From: Strigamia acuminata
Lineage: Eukaryota; Arthropoda; Chilopoda; Geophilomorpha; Linotaeniidae
Assembly: GCA_949358305.1 (NCBI GenBank)
Contig: OX442315.1
Span: forward strand, 5,295,875 to 5,359,874
Direction: 5' to 3'
DNA length: 64,000 nt
The notes beneath the pieces were generated by a model, which was not told the DNA's origin, searched no databases, and was given only the letters and a program-made list of their open reading frames with translations. Shown here in pieces: positions 1-12,428 of the stretch. The position numbers and the translations under genes are program-made. Every line of letters starts with the position of its first letter. Within the stretch, counting starts at the first letter, position 1.

Positions 1-8
1 AATTTCAG

Positions 9-1591
9 CCGAAGACAAAAATAAAATTGAGGATTGGAATAAGACGCTGCAAAAAACAATTGGTAAAGCTAGTTTTAACTATTTTTAGCTGATTAACCCT
101 AAAATATGAATTATTTTAGAAATACTGATTAAGCGGCAAACTGAACAGTGCGACAATATAGAAAACTACGAAAAAACTCTGACTATTGTGATGACGGCCA
201 ACAGTAAGTGATTAAATCTTTTATTGATTATTTGATTACTGTTTTAATATAGATTTTATTTGGTTTTAGATGAGTTGGTTAAAGCTGTGGGTAAGTATAG
301 TTTTTTGTTCGGTTATAACACGTATAAAGAGCAAAAGAATAAAATGAAAACTTGTTTGTTTCAGCCGAGGAGAAGAAAAATCTGAGCGACAAGATCGGTA
401 TAATTAATTTATAAACATCGTATAGTGATTTATTTTTAATTGATTTTAATTATCAGCTGCTGTGGTCAGAAAACTAAATGAGATTGAAGAAAATCATGTG
501 AAAGACAAAGGTGAGTTCATAAGTTTTATCGCATTTAATCCAGATTTTTTCCTATTAAAATCCCGATTTTATCCGATTAAAATCCTGATTTTATCCGATT
601 AAAATCTTCCTGATTTTATCCGATTAAAATCTTCCTGATTTTATCCGATTAAAATCCTGATTTTATCCGATTAAAATCCTGATTTTATCCGATTAAAATC
701 CTGATTTTATCCGATTAAAATCCTGATTTTATCCGATTAAAATCCTGATTTTATCCGATTAAAATCCTGATTTTATCCGATTAAAATCCTGATTTTATCC
801 GATTAAAATCCTGATTTTATCCGATTAAAATCCTGATTTTATCCGATTAAAATCCTGATTTTATCCGATTAAAATCCTGATTTTATCCGATTAAAATCCT
901 GATTTTATCCGATTAAAATCCTGATTTTATCTCATTAAAATCCTGATTTTTTTTTTTATAAAAATTCTGATTTTGTCGCATAAAATCCCAGGGTTTGTCG
1001 AATAAATCCAAAAAAATACCAACGTGTATTTGTTCGGCCTTGCCAGCGAAAATTTGTTATTAATTTTTACCGAATTTCACTTGTTCTTTAGATCTAATGG
1101 AAATGGATTTGAACAATATACGGGCAACTGTTTCGTCTTTCGAATACATCTGGAAAGTTAGTAATTTTGCAAACCTTCGTCAAGATGCAATATCGGGGAT
1201 GCGACACTACGTTAATACCGGTCCTTTGAATGCCAAGAAGAATGGTTATAAAATGCAACTACTCCTATATCCAAATGGTATTCTCGGCGGAAAGGGAACG
1301 CACTTATCCGTTTATCTTCAAGTGATTATGGGTCCATTTGATGCAATTCTTCATTGGCCCGTAGAGTATACTGCAAAAGTTAGCTTGATGGATCAATCGA
1401 CACACACAACTCATTTTTCTCAAACACTAAATTCTGACGTATTCCAATTTAAAGATTGTTATGACAGACCAACGAATACGGGAAACCGTGCAATTGGATA
1501 CTCACAATTTATTAGTTTGAATGAAATTGAACCATTATATTTAGTCGATGACACAATGTTTCTGAAACTAGATTTAGATGTTACTACTTGA
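9..1591 (+). CDS. TRAF-like MATH protein, unit 1 (class A), 5' end outside window
   Basis: This is the 3' part of a TRAF-family gene; the family are zinc-finger/coiled-coil adaptors whose MATH domain binds receptors. Exons deduced from AG/GT sites are 9-62, 120-203, 270-290, 365-397, 457-510 and 1092-1591. The internal ones are 54, 84, 21, 33 and 54 bp, all multiples of three, so phase 1 is kept into the last exon. The small exons encode a Lys/Glu/Gln-rich coiled coil. The last exon encodes a complete MATH domain (IWKVSNFANL near its start, LYPNG mid-domain, FLKLDLDV at the end) and stops with TGA. An AATAAATAAA signal follows. The zinc-finger exons should lie upstream of the window. Homology is by motif reading. 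Confidence 0.8.
536..950. repeat. 22-bp minisatellite in the last intron of unit 1
   Basis: About 18 head-to-tail copies of a 22-bp unit (CCTGATTTTATCCGATTAAAAT) fill the intron before the MATH exon and decay at both ends. Each unit is a near palindrome (GATTTTA...TTAAAATC). A related array sits at the same place in unit 4 (17105-17655), with degenerate traces in units 9 and 11. Confidence 0.95.
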
Positions 1592-1976
1592 AAACAATTG
1601 TCAAATTTTCAATGTTCTATATATGTTGCTATTGTAATAAATAAATCATGTGAATGTCAAGATTAACCAAATTGCTGTAGTGACTTGAGCACAGAAATAA
1701 AATTTCCACGCTTCATTCTATTTGATTCTGAAAAATTAATCCTTTATTTCTGTTTTATTTAAGAACCATTGGTATTTTATTATATTTTTAGCAGTAATAA
1801 ATATATCTTTGCTGTGTTTGTAACGTTACTGCATCGAGATTTGAGATAACGAAAGGAAATTTTGGTAACACACGCCAGGTGCTAATTTATTGAATGCACA
1901 TTCCTAGCGGTAGACGTCAGTTGTCGTGCTTTACCGGTGCTTTACGACTCCACGAAAAGGTCTCCGTTCAGTTGTG
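1592..1976 (+). other. Intergenic: 3' UTR of unit 1 and 5' region of unit 2
   Basis: It contains the AATAAATAAA poly(A) signal just after the unit 1 stop. A conserved ~33-bp block at 1874-1906 (GCCAGGTGCTAATTTATTGA then TGCACATTCCTA) recurs upstream of most units and is a candidate core promoter element. No further gene seen. Confidence 0.6.
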
Positions 1977-4031
1977 ATGAATTTAGAAGTTTTCACTTGT
2001 TTTATGTAAGTGGAAACTGCTTTATTTCGTTTAAAAATACGTCTGGTGACTCTGGCCGGTTTGTTGCCGAGCAGTTCTTGAACTTCGATCGATAAACATA
2101 AAGTTGCCAAGTTGTCATATCATGTGGGCAAAACTCCTACTGGTAGTTGGGATGGAGCAACTAACCGATCAATCTAAGCTCAAGTATCAGATTTGGGCAT
2201 AACTTGATTTGTAAATTATTTTGTTTATTTCACTGTATTTTCTCCATAGATGTGGTTCGAAGAGTGTTTTTAGCAAGGAACAACATACTACTCACATATT
2301 CTGTCAGGGATGTGGTGCCAAAACAGATTTAAGCAGGCCTACAGTTGTAAGTACATAAAATGTTAAGAAAATTAATAGCCCCGGCTTCTATTTTAGAGCC
2401 AGGCGACGAAAAGAGTTCTAGATGGTTGATCAGATGTGGCTGGGTTTTTAGTGTTTAATTATGGTCATAGAATTTTAAATTTGTAATTATTTTTCAGGAA
2501 AAAGCTGGTGGTGAAACCCAATCAGAGGAAGGACATTGTAGATATTGCAACAGTGTGATCGATCTAAATGAAGTGGAAGTAATTATAATACGGAGTATCA
2601 AATATTTGATAATTAAATTAATATCGATATTTTCTATTTATTTTGCTCGACAGAGCCACAATGACAGTTGCGAGATGTATCCGATCTACTGCAGTTTTTG
2701 TAATGGAAAATTCATTCGTCGCTTGGTGAGTTTACTCAATTTGCAGTGGAATTTGGATTAAGAGTGCTAAGTTTTTATTTCAAACAGATGAGCAGCCATG
2801 TGCAGAAATGTGTCTGTGGTTTACGCCAGTGCAAGTTTGCGCCAATCGGTTGTCAATTTCAAGTGTGTTGATATTGCAACTAAAATTAAATTTATTCTAC
2901 AAAGTCAAAACATTGCAGGGAAATCAATTGGAAGTTGACAAACACGAAGTTGGCAATTTTCACGCCGAGGTTATGATGAAAACCATAGAATTGCAGGGAA
3001 AAGAAATCAAAGATCTCCACTCGAAACAAATTGAACAAAGTCGCAAAATGGAGGAATTGATATTGCGCATGAAATCGCGAGAAGGTGAATTGTCGAATCT
3101 CAAAACGATGAAATCAATCAATATTTTGTCGAACAAATTTCAGCTGAAGTCAAAGATGAAGTTGAGCATTCGATTAAGACGATGGAAAAATCTATTGGTA
3201 AAAGTGCAGTTTCCGGATTTTATTTCTGTTTTCATCTGATTTAACCCTAAAACGAGAATTTTTTTAGAACTTCTAACCAAAAGGCAAACCGAGCAGTGCG
3301 ATAATGTAGAAAACTATGAAAAAACTCTGACCACTGTGATTACGGCCAACAGCGACAAGATCGGTATAATTAATTCATAAACATCGTAAGTTGATTTATT
3401 TTTAATTGATTTTAATTGTCAGATGCTGTGGTTAGAAAACAAAATGAGTGCGAACTTGAACATGCAAAGGACAAAGGTGACTTTTTTTCAAATTTTAGAT
3501 TAAATTTTAACTAGTTTTATTTAATCAACAGAAAAAATTGAATTGGATCTGAAGGACAAGCTGGCAACCTTTTCGTCGTTAGAATATGTCTGGAGAATTA
3601 ATAATTTTCGAAACGCTCGTGACAATGCAATATCGGGAAGGCAAGACTACATTTGTAGCAATCCTTTTTACACCAAGAAGTGTGGTTACAAAATGCAACT
3701 ACTCCTATATCCAAATGGCACACTATTGGGAAAGGGAACTCACTTATCCGTTTTTCTTCAAGTGGTCAAAGGTCCAAATGATGCAATTCTTCAGTGGCCT
3801 TTACAGTATCGAGCAAAATTTACCTTGATGGATCAATCGACACATAAAATTCACCATTCTCAAACTCGAGATTCTGATATTATCAATTTTAAAGAATGGT
3901 TTGAAAGGCCAATGAATGCAGAAAACAACGGGTTTGGAAAGCAAGAATTTATTCGTTTAGATGAAATTGAACCAAAATATTTAGTTGGAAACACAATTTT
4001 TATCAAACTAGATTTAAATGTTACTAGTTGA
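1977..4031 (+). CDS. TRAF-like zinc-finger/MATH protein, unit 2 (class B), open spliced frame
   Basis: Exons are 1977-2005, 2250-2346, 2498-2578, 2654-2725, 2788-2862, 2919-3084, 3144-3197, 3268-3363, 3423-3476 and 3532-4031. They total 1224 bp (407 aa) without a stop. The order of domains is an N-terminal Cys/His finger (HIFCQGCG), TRAF-type zinc fingers (CRYC, HNDSCEMYPIYCSFC, HVQKC, CKFAPIGC), a coiled coil and a MATH domain. The start is the ATG of a MNLEVFTC exon matching the paralogs' MDPEVFTC. The exon at 3268-3363 is a fusion: a deletion removed a donor, a 21-bp exon and an intron but kept phase. Likely a cytoplasmic signalling adaptor. No RING finger is recognised, so ubiquitin-ligase activity is not assumed. 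Confidence 0.8.
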
Positions 4032-4753
4032 AAACAATTGTCCACTTTTGAATGTTTTACTGTAACCTGAAATGAAACACTGATGTATTTTGCTGTCTAA
4101 TAAATAAATAAATCAACCGAATGGTTAATAAAATTTCTATACCTACTTGAGCACAGCAAGAAAATCTCCACGCGAAATTCTATTTGATCGTAAAGTTTGT
4201 GAATAAAAATAGAAGTGGACTAAATTCTGAAAAATTGTTCATTTATTTTTGTTGGTGATATTGTTCGGTGCGTCACCGTCAGGTGGCGTTCAAGGGTAAC
4301 GCAATCAACCGCCATCCACAAATAATCTCAACAAAAGTCATGGATACTTGAAATCTTTTTGACAGTAATAGGTATCTTTACTTTGGATGTATCTGTTTTG
4401 TATCGAGTAATATGAAATTTCGGTAGCACACGCCAGGTGCTAATTTATCGAGTGCACATTCCTACAATTCGCGCCCGGTATCGTGACAATAAATTCGCAG
4501 TGCGCATCCCATTCTGCGCAGACGATTTTCTAATTCCAGTTGTTATTTAGCAGTATTAAGCCTAATATTATGCGTAATACTGCTAAATAACGACTGGAAT
4601 TAGTAAAACGTCTGCGCAGAATAGGATGCGCACTACGAATTTTGTGTCAAGATACCGGGCGCAAACCAAGGCTACTTGAATAGTGTAGTCGCACGAGAGC
4701 CGGAAACTTTAGTTGCCGTTCGGCACGATTCATCTTGTCTCCGTTTAGTCTCT
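4032..4753 (+). other. Intergenic between units 2 and 3
   Basis: It holds the poly(A) signal of unit 2, the conserved upstream block at 4432-4464, a foldback MITE (4467-4666) and a conserved 5' leader (TTGCCGTTCGGCACGATTCA) before the ATG at 4754. No extra ORF supported. Confidence 0.6.
4467..4666. mobile_element. Foldback MITE (GCGCCCGGTATC family), copy 1
   Basis: An element of about 200 bp that is nearly all inverted repeat. The left arm runs from GCGCCCGGTATCG through GTGCGCATCCCATTCTGCGC to TTATTTAGCAGTATTA, and the right arm is its reverse complement ending GATACCGGGCGCAAAC. Copies lie at the same position upstream of units 7, 8, 9 and 11 and are absent upstream of units 2, 5 and 6. 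Confidence 0.8.
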
Positions 4754-6469
4754 ATGGATCCAGAAGTCTTCACATGTATCAAGTAAGTGGAAATCGCTGA
4801 ACTTAGTTGAAAAAATCAATTTAGCAAAACATCAATAGATGATTTCATTGCTTGGTTTGTTGCCTCGCACTAAGTAATAACCGAAAGTAATAAGTGGCCG
4901 GATTTGCCATTAGCAGTGGAACGACTAACCGATCAATCTAAGCTTAAGTTTCTTATTTGAATACAATTTGATTTGTAAATTTTTTTATATTTAGTTATTT
5001 ATTTTTTCTATTTTATCCAAAGATGTGGTTTGAAGAGTGTTATTACCAAAGAACAACTTAGTAGTCACATCTTCTGTGAGGGATGTGGTGCCAAAACAGA
5101 TCTCAGCAGGCCAACAGTTGTAAGTATACAATAAAGTGTTCATAAAATTAACAGCGCACACTTCTACAGTATTTAGACCATGGTGACAAATAAGTGCACT
5201 AGAATTTTAATCGGATGTTGCTGGGCTATTAGTCTATTATTACGGTAGTGAAATTTCAAATTTTTATTCATGAATTGTAATTATTATTTCAGGAAAAAGC
5301 TTGTGGTGACATCCAATCAGAGGAAAGACATTGTAGATATTGCAACTGTGTGGTCGATCTAAATGAGATGGAAGTAATTATAATATGGAGTATCAAATGT
5401 TTGATAATTAAATTAATATCAATGTTTTTTATTCATTTTGCTCGACAGAGCCACAATGACAGTTGCGAGATGCATCTAATCTACTGCAGTTTTTGTAACG
5501 GCAAATTTATTCGTTGCACGGTGAGTCCACTCAACTTGCAGTGGAATTTGCATTACCGTATTTTACCGAATAAGAGTCGCCCTCGAATTGTAGCCGCCCT
5601 CGAATAAGAGCCGCGACTAAGAGAGGCGACTTGAAATAAGAGCCGCCCTCGAATAGTAGCCGCGGCTTATGTTACGTTCAATGAACGTAGCATTGAAATT
5701 GGCCACTATTTGAAATAAGAGCCGCCCCAGAATTGGAGCCGCGGCTCAAAGTGCCCGTTTTGAATGAGAGCCGCGGCTTTTATTTGGTAAAATATGGTAA
5801 GAGTGCTAAATTTTTATTTCGAACAGATGAGTAGCCATGTGCAAAAATGTGACCGTAGTTTACGCCAGTGCAAGTTTGCGTCAATCGGTTGTCAATTTCA
5901 AGTATGTTGACATCGCAACTGAAATTAAATTTATTCTACAAAGTCAAAACATTGCAGGGAAATCAATTGGAAGTTGACAAACACGAAGTTGGCAATTTTC
6001 ACGCCGAGGTTATGATGAAAACCATAGAAAAGCAGGAAAAAGTAATCGAAGATCTCCACTCGAAACAAATTGAACAAAGTAGGAAAATGGAGGAATTGAT
6101 ATTGCACATAAAATTGCGAGAAGGTGAATAGTCGTATCACAAGACGGTGAAGTCAATCAATATTTTGTTGAACAAATTTCAGCTGAAGTCAAAGATGAAG
6201 TTGAGCATACGAATAAGACGGTGGAAAAAACTATTGGTAAAAGTGCAGTTTCCGAGTTTTATTACTCTTTTCATGTGATTTAAGCCTAAAACGAGATTTT
6301 TTTTTAGAACTTCTAACCAAACGGCAAACGGAGCAGTGCGATAATGTAGAAAACTATGAAAAAACTCTGGCCACTGTGATTACAGCCAACAGTAAGTGAT
6401 TCCAACTTGTATCGGTCGATTATTATTTAATTTTGATTTCATGTTTAGATCAGTTGGCTAAACGTGTGG
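4754..6469 (+). pseudogene. TRAF-like unit 3: 5' two-thirds only, MATH exon lost
   Basis: Exons 4754-4782, 5023-5119, 5293-5373, 5449-5520, 5827-5901, 5958-6123, 6183-6236, 6308-6391 and 6449-6469 reproduce the class B layout with canonical splice sites and an open frame (MDPEVFTC start, TRAF zinc fingers, start of the coiled coil). Similarity to the paralogs stops near 6525, inside the intron after the 21-bp exon, where a myosin V fragment begins. The next TRAF exon in order belongs to a different class beyond the Gypsy element. Splicing on into the myosin exon would be out of frame and would soon stop. Either a truncated gene or a source of zinc-finger-only protein; the former is more likely. 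Confidence 0.75.
5556..5797. mobile_element. TA-flanked MITE in unit 3 intron
   Basis: The ends are CCGTATTTTACC and GGTAAAATATGG, near-perfect inverted repeats, flanked by TA on both sides (5554-5555, 5798-5799). Paralog introns lack it. The inside repeats an AATAAGAGCCGCC motif and has no ORF. TA duplication suggests mobilisation by a Tc1/mariner-type transposase; that class is inferred. Confidence 0.7.
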
Positions 6470-6563
6470 GTGAGAATCGTTCTATTTATTTGGCTAACAC
6501 GTAAGAGATTAAAAGAACATTAAAACATTAAAAGAACATTAATTAATTTCATTTATGTTATAG

Positions 6564-7735
6564 ACACGCGAAGTTCATTCGGGAAACAAGAGCTGCAGTC
6601 CGAATTCAAAAACTCGTTCGCGGGTTTGTTCAGCGAAGGAAATATGTTGCCATTTGTCGATCGGTGCTCGCGGTACAGCGATTTGCTCGTGGGAAATGGG
6701 CGCGAATTCAATACGAGAACATGCGACGTTACCGCATGGCAGTCATTATCCAAAAATGGATCAGAGGATGGCTGGCGAGACTAGCCTTCAAGAAAAATGT
6801 GGCGCACATTGTATTTTTGCAAAGTTGCGTTCGCAGGAAAAAGGCACGAAAAGAATTTAAACGGCTTAAAGTCGAAGCTCGTTCAGTTGAACACATTAAG
6901 AAACTAAATAAGGGCTTGGAGAACAAAATTATTTCGATGCAACAGAAAAATGGAGAATTGGTACTCTATCAAGTTAAGTTATAACGAAATTTAACATTTA
7001 TTGTCCGATTTTTGTTACAGGTTAAAGAAATTAATAGTCTTAAAGCCAATGTGCAAGACACGCAAGCTTTGACTATTGAAATTAATGAATTAAGAGGTAA
7101 AGAGAGAGTAAGTAAAGAAGCTTCCAACAAAATAGCACAGCTGAAGGAAGAACTAGCCGTGCTACGTCAAACGTTGGAAAGGGAAATTGGAGAGAAAGTG
7201 GATCTCATCAACGAAAAGGATCGTTTGGAATCTAAACACAGAGAAGTTTGTTGTTTTAAAGTTCAATTTAACGTTTGTTGCTATATAAATGTGATTTTTG
7301 TTCTTTTAGATGGAGAAAATGTTCAACGAAGAAAACAATCGTTTGTTACAGGAATTAAAGATCGCGACAGAGTTGCAGCAGAAAATTATAAAGGAATCGG
7401 AAGGTTTATTTATTTAGTTATTTATCTTTAGAATCAATAATAATAATTGAAATTATTGTTTATTATTTTATTTCAGAATCTGCTAGGAAAAAAGTCGATG
7501 ATGAAAGCAAGATGTTGCTCGATGAATTCAATTCTGAGCGAGGTGCGCATCAAAAGTTGTTGAAAGATTACGCGAGATTGGAGCAACGATTTGATAACTT
7601 ACAAAACGAATTAAACCGCGTACGGGGTGAGCCTACACACAGCCGAAATCCTTCGAACGTCAGTACTTTGAGTATTCACACCGACACTACAGAAACAATA
7701 GGGGACGAACTTCCAGATTGTCGCGTCCTACTTTG
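6564..7735 (+). pseudogene. Myosin V fragment (IQ motifs and proximal coiled coil)
   Basis: Exons 6564-6960, 7021-7245, 7310-7403 and 7477-~7735 encode IQ-type repeats (RAAVRIQKLVRGFVQRRKY, VIIQKWIRGWLARLAF) followed by a long coiled coil with DYARLEQRFDNLQ and NPSNVSTLSIHTDTTETI, typical of unconventional class V myosin heavy chain. Introns are phase-consistent. There is no motor domain upstream and no cargo-binding tail downstream; the sequence runs into the LTR at 7759. It is therefore an internal fragment, brought here by duplication or rearrangement. The flanking TRAF frame does not match it. Codon pattern is intact, so the event may be recent. Confidence 0.8.
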
Positions 7736-7758
7736 TATAGGTTTAAATAGCGCTAACG

Positions 7759-8539
7759 TGTAATACTTTACCTGTGATCAATTATGCAAATACCCAAATG
7801 AATACCAAATGTATGTAAATAAACAAGTAATTTATTCACCAGGCTTTATGCCTTTAAAATACACTCAGTAATAATTCTAGAGTCGACGTGGTCAGCGTCG
7901 AACAAAGGATTTCTCAAGATGGCGTCGTCGGTTCCGCGTGGTCGGCGGAACAAAGGCGGCGTCTCGAGTTGTCGTTAATTCGTCACGGATTCGTCTTCAC
8001 GGACGCGGTGGAATGCTCTTTCGAGTCTTCTATCCGTGCCTGTTGTCTAGGGTTGGTTTAGCGTCGCAGAGGCCTCGTCTAGGAACTTTGGGGTTCCCTA
8101 CAAAGCACTCGGACACTTACTTCGGCGAATAATCGTCTGGGCGATTATTCTGGGTGATTTCACAAGGGCTATTCTCGTGCTTTCGCAGGAATAGCTCGCA
8201 AGTGACTTCGTGAGAGTTTACAGTTTGCACTTTACTCAGCGATCCTCGATCAATCCTAACTTGTAGTTGAAGTTGGCCTGACGGTGAGGTAGTTGCTGTG
8301 TTCTTGGTGTCGTTTGTGTAAGTTCTGACTTTAGGCGGGAAACACAGCCTTTTATGCAGTGGGGTGAAGGGCCGGCGATCAACCAATGGGGGCTGACCAC
8401 CAGCCGCTTCCTCCCCCTCGGGGCACACACCTGCCATGGGGAGGTGGAGCCAACTCGGGGGGGAACGACTCTTCAATCACAGTGACTCAGAGGACAAGTA
8501 TCCGCTCTGGGGGGACACTTATCCAACTGGGTCACCACA
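7759..8539 (-). repeat. Putative 3' LTR of the Gypsy element
   Basis: On the minus strand it begins TGTGGTGACCC directly after a purine-rich tract, contains a TATA-like TGCATAAAAGG near 8350 and a GAATAAAT poly(A)-type signal near 7830, and ends GTAAAGTATTACA. The other LTR is absent, so the ends rest on TG...CA and context only. Confidence 0.6.
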
Positions 8540-8583
8540 CGTCCCTCCTCCAGCTTCGATCTCGGATCGGAGCAATCTCAATT

Positions 8584-11500
8584 TTATCGCTCTCCTCTGC
8601 GAAGAGCCGGCAGCACTCCTCTGCATGGGCGGAGGATCACTGGTGGCACTGCCGGGGGCGGCGGTGGTAAATCCGGGGGCAGAGAGGTTGTCAGATCCGC
8701 AGGATTCTGTCGCTCGTTGATGAAGTACTGCGGGTGACCGCCGACCGGCTCGCCAATCAGCCCCGTACGTTCGTGGATCCAAATCCGGGTGGATGCCGGG
8801 AATCGGTCGGGAACGAGCCGGATCCTTCGCGACTCGGCGCTCGATCCGGGTTTCCGGTGGGCTCGCAAGATTCGGCGATGGAAGACGGCGTCCATGGTAG
8901 ATCGGGCCTCTCTGTTCAGCCATTTGAGGACCGACTCGCCGTGATCATCGGAGTCAATGATGCGTTGTCGCGTGAACTCCGACATCTGAAGGAAGGGGTA
9001 TTCCACTCCCAGCCTCAAATAAAGCTGCGCTGCTGGGGGCGGCGGAGGCGATGGAGGAAGTGGAATCTCCATTGGACTCTCCAACGGTGGCGTAGCCGGC
9101 TCTGTTGTAAGAGCGGCCAGCTCTGCCGCTGGTGGCGAAGGAGAGGGCAGCGGAGGAGTTCGCGGTCCTCGGTTGGAGCGCTTCGGAATCAATTTGGGTC
9201 GATTCGCATACCGCTTCTCCTTTGGGAATACCGGCTTTGGGGTCGGTATGTATGGTTGGACCGCCGCCTCTGGGGGGGCGGTCTCGATGGCCTGTGGGAG
9301 GCTCGCTGTCGTTCCCGGTATCTCCGGAGCCTCCCGAATTGTTCGCAACAAGGAAGGGTGGACTCCGGGGTTCCGGTAGCGGAATGCCAACGAACGCATC
9401 TTCGAAAACTGCAGGCCTGGGTTCTCCGTATTCCTGGCCAGGTCGAAGCGCAGCGAGGCGGGCTCAGGAGTCCATCCGGCCCATACCTGGTACAACGCCC
9501 GAGGAAGGTGAACTCCCTCACGGTCGACGATTGTCCAGGCCGCCATAGCCTGCCGACTGTCCAAGAAGACGCCCAGGGACAGCAGCTGGGCCATGACGTT
9601 CGTCACGGCCAAATTCAAACTGCTCCGATGGCAGGGGTGAGCGCGGTCCGGATTGTCACTGAATTGTTGTGACAGCGTCCGCATCTGTTCGATCGCCCAA
9701 TTGATGTGGTGAGTTTGGGCGGCGTCGGCCTGTCGTATGGCCAACTCGGCAATCGCGGGGTTCTCGTATTCGGCCAGATATTCCTGCAGCTCGCCGAGTG
9801 GGGGATAGGCCGCTTCACGCCGGCATCGAGCGTCCATCTCTCGCTGTGCGTACCATTCGGCGTTGCGATAAGGTCGACACACTCGTGGCGTTGGGGGTGA
9901 CGGTGGACGGCCCAGCCCGGGTAGATTATCGTATCTGACCCGCTTCGGAGCTGGATCTCCCACCGGAATCATCCGGGGAGGGGTCCAAGCGGTCACGGCT
10001 GGGTTTGTACCCTCGAGGAGTGGCGGCCATCGCGATTGCACTTGTGGGGGCACAAGCGCGGTTGGCACAGCCGGTGTTGAGCCCGACGGCCGGTTGGCCG
10101 CGTATCCTCGGAAGGCGTTCTTCAATGCTACGGCCAGATCCTGTTTTGTAACCGGCCCATCTTTGTCCGACTCATCTGGGGACATTTGCTCTTCCGTCAA
10201 CTCTCCCAAATCAATCTCTGCTTGGCGCCTGGACGGTCCAGCCGTGGGTCCGAGACTCTGGGGTTCGGACCTTTTCGCGGCGGCCATCTCTCGCTCCTTC
10301 TCTAATCCCTTAGCTATCAGGGATTGTGCTCGCAACTTCTGACGTACTTTGCGCTTTCGATTCCTCCGGGTGCTGGCTGCGACGGATCTTCGTTGGGCCG
10401 TCCTCTGGGGGACGTCCGTCGGAGAATTCGGTCTCTGGTGTGATGAGACGGTTCGTCGCGACGACGATTGATCTGACGACTGTGTGGTAATCGCCATGAA
10501 CAACGAGGATCTTTTCTTTCCTCGATCTTGGTGTGTTTCGGTCCTCGCAGCCCAGTGGGCGGAAGTTTCGACTGTTCGCTCAGCCCGCGCGTCGTCTGGC
10601 GAGGCAGGCTCGAGCGTTACTACTCGGCGACACTCCGAGCGCACGACAACTCGAGTTCGGGAACTGGAGCTGCTCGAGCGGCTGCGGTAGTCGCGGCTCG
10701 TTGACGGGCCGGCCTCTATTGGGGAGACGGCCTGTCTTCTTCGTGCGGGTCCGCGTGGGGCGGACTCCGCCGGACGCTTCGATCTTCTGTGATGGCGGCG
10801 ACTTCCCAGGATACCAGCGTGGTATAACTGCCACATCTCAGACTGCGTGGCCGTAAAATTCGCCGGCGGTATCCATCTGGGTGTCAGATGATCTTCTTCG
10901 ATGTCGCGAAGCCATCTACGGATTTCTTCGGGGGAGAAACCGTTTCTCTCGAGAACTCGGGTTACTCCGTGAGTCTCGGTGCGCTTTAAGCGTTTGATCT
11001 CGTCGTCCACTATTCTCTGGCGGGCTGCCAAGGTCGGGGCCTCGCTCCACCTATGGGAGGTGTGCAGCTCGGCCACCGTGCCTGGGTAAGCCTCTTCCAG
11101 GTACCCGGAGTAAACGGGGCTCGGCGGATCCGCATCGGGTGGGATCCGCGGCCCCACTCGCTCCCTCATCTCCTTCGTCATGCACTCGACCAGCGTTTTC
11201 GATCGCTCGAATTTTTCTTCGAGGGTCCTGGAATACATCAATCGAATTTTCCAGGCGCTGGTCTCCGCAGGATAGGCCTGCCGCAGGTAGATCGGCAGGG
11301 CTCCGCGAAAGATGTTGTTGGCGGTTGACGCCGTCGGAGGCAGGGCGTCCCACGATTCTAGCGGGTCGACCTGAATAATTTTAGATCACAAGATTAATAT
11401 AATAAATCCCAGTTAACGATGGGGATCAGAAATATGCTCAAGATCGACGGTGGCAGCAACTCCTTTCTTTTGTTGCGGCCGTCGGTCTTATTTTCTTGTT

Positions 11501-12048
11501 TCGCAGTTCTGCGATGATCTCCGCCGTCGTAGCGCTGATCCAACACTACTTTTGAACTCAGGTGATCCGCTTTTTTGGAAGGGGTCGCAGGCAAAACCGA
11601 TCGTTAAATTTTAATTTCTTACGTTAAACTTTTTTATTTTAACTCTAATCGTATTTTAATTTATTACGATGTTTAAATTTAATAGAAAGAAAACCTTTAG
11701 TTTTGGTTTTGGTTTGCCACGACGCCATTCCGCGAACACTTCCTTTGTTCTAGTTTTTTGGCGGCCTTGACTCCGAGGTGAATCTGGGTCCACTCTCGGG
11801 TTTTTAGCCAGCCTTAAATCAACAATAAAACAGAAAGAAATATATCAGTCACAAGTCACGCTCCAATCTGGGTTGGATGCAACAGATTCAAAGAATTATG
11901 TGATTTCTCTGGGGAAATCACACTAATTTACCTGCAACGGCGGTTGTTCGTCCCAATTCTCATCTTCTTCTGCATTTACGATTAGGCCGTCGCTCTCGTC
12001 TCTCGACGATGCGCTCGGCTCTAATCGTGGGTTGCGTCGATCGGCCAT
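8584..12048 (-). CDS. Spliced 3' ORF of the Gypsy element (env position), unknown function
   Basis: Two exons fit. Exon 1, 12048-11932, starts ATG (MADRRNPRLEPS). Exon 2, 11370-8584, follows a TTCAG acceptor; the donor is CAG|GTAAAT. Both are phase 0 and give about 967 aa. Features are an acidic N-terminus, an Arg/Ser-rich stretch (SRDYRSRSSSSSSRT), basic patches, and Pro-rich segments near the C-terminus. I see no zinc knuckle, signal peptide, transmembrane segment or protease/RT motif. The N-terminal helical region could be Gag-like, but its place after integrase resembles the extra ORF of errantivirus-like elements. Function is not assigned. The frame is intact over its full length, which argues for recent activity. 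Confidence 0.6.
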
Positions 12049-12428
12049 TTCAATTTAGGAAAATGAAGTTTTGTTTGAGAGGTCTTTGTCTTTCTCTTTG
12101 GGGGAGAAGCAAAAACACGTCTCGTCGTGTTAAAAACAGTCGGAAACTGGGCCTATCGACGCTGAGAATTGTGGGTCTCGAACGCGTCTCGTATTTTGCG
12201 AGATCCGCCGTGCTGGCAATGACGCTACGGGGTCGACCGCGTGGTTTCGTTGTCACGTGGTCGCCCGCTACGTCATAACTTCTCGTCTGTTAGTGGTGAC
12301 TGCGACAATTCGTTGCGAAGTTTGGACTTAGCCAAATTTTCGCGTCTCAACATGTGCAGCAGCTCTTGTAAGTAAATCTTTTTATTTTACAAGGCCTCCG
12401 CTCCATGTTATCACATTTTCTTTTATTT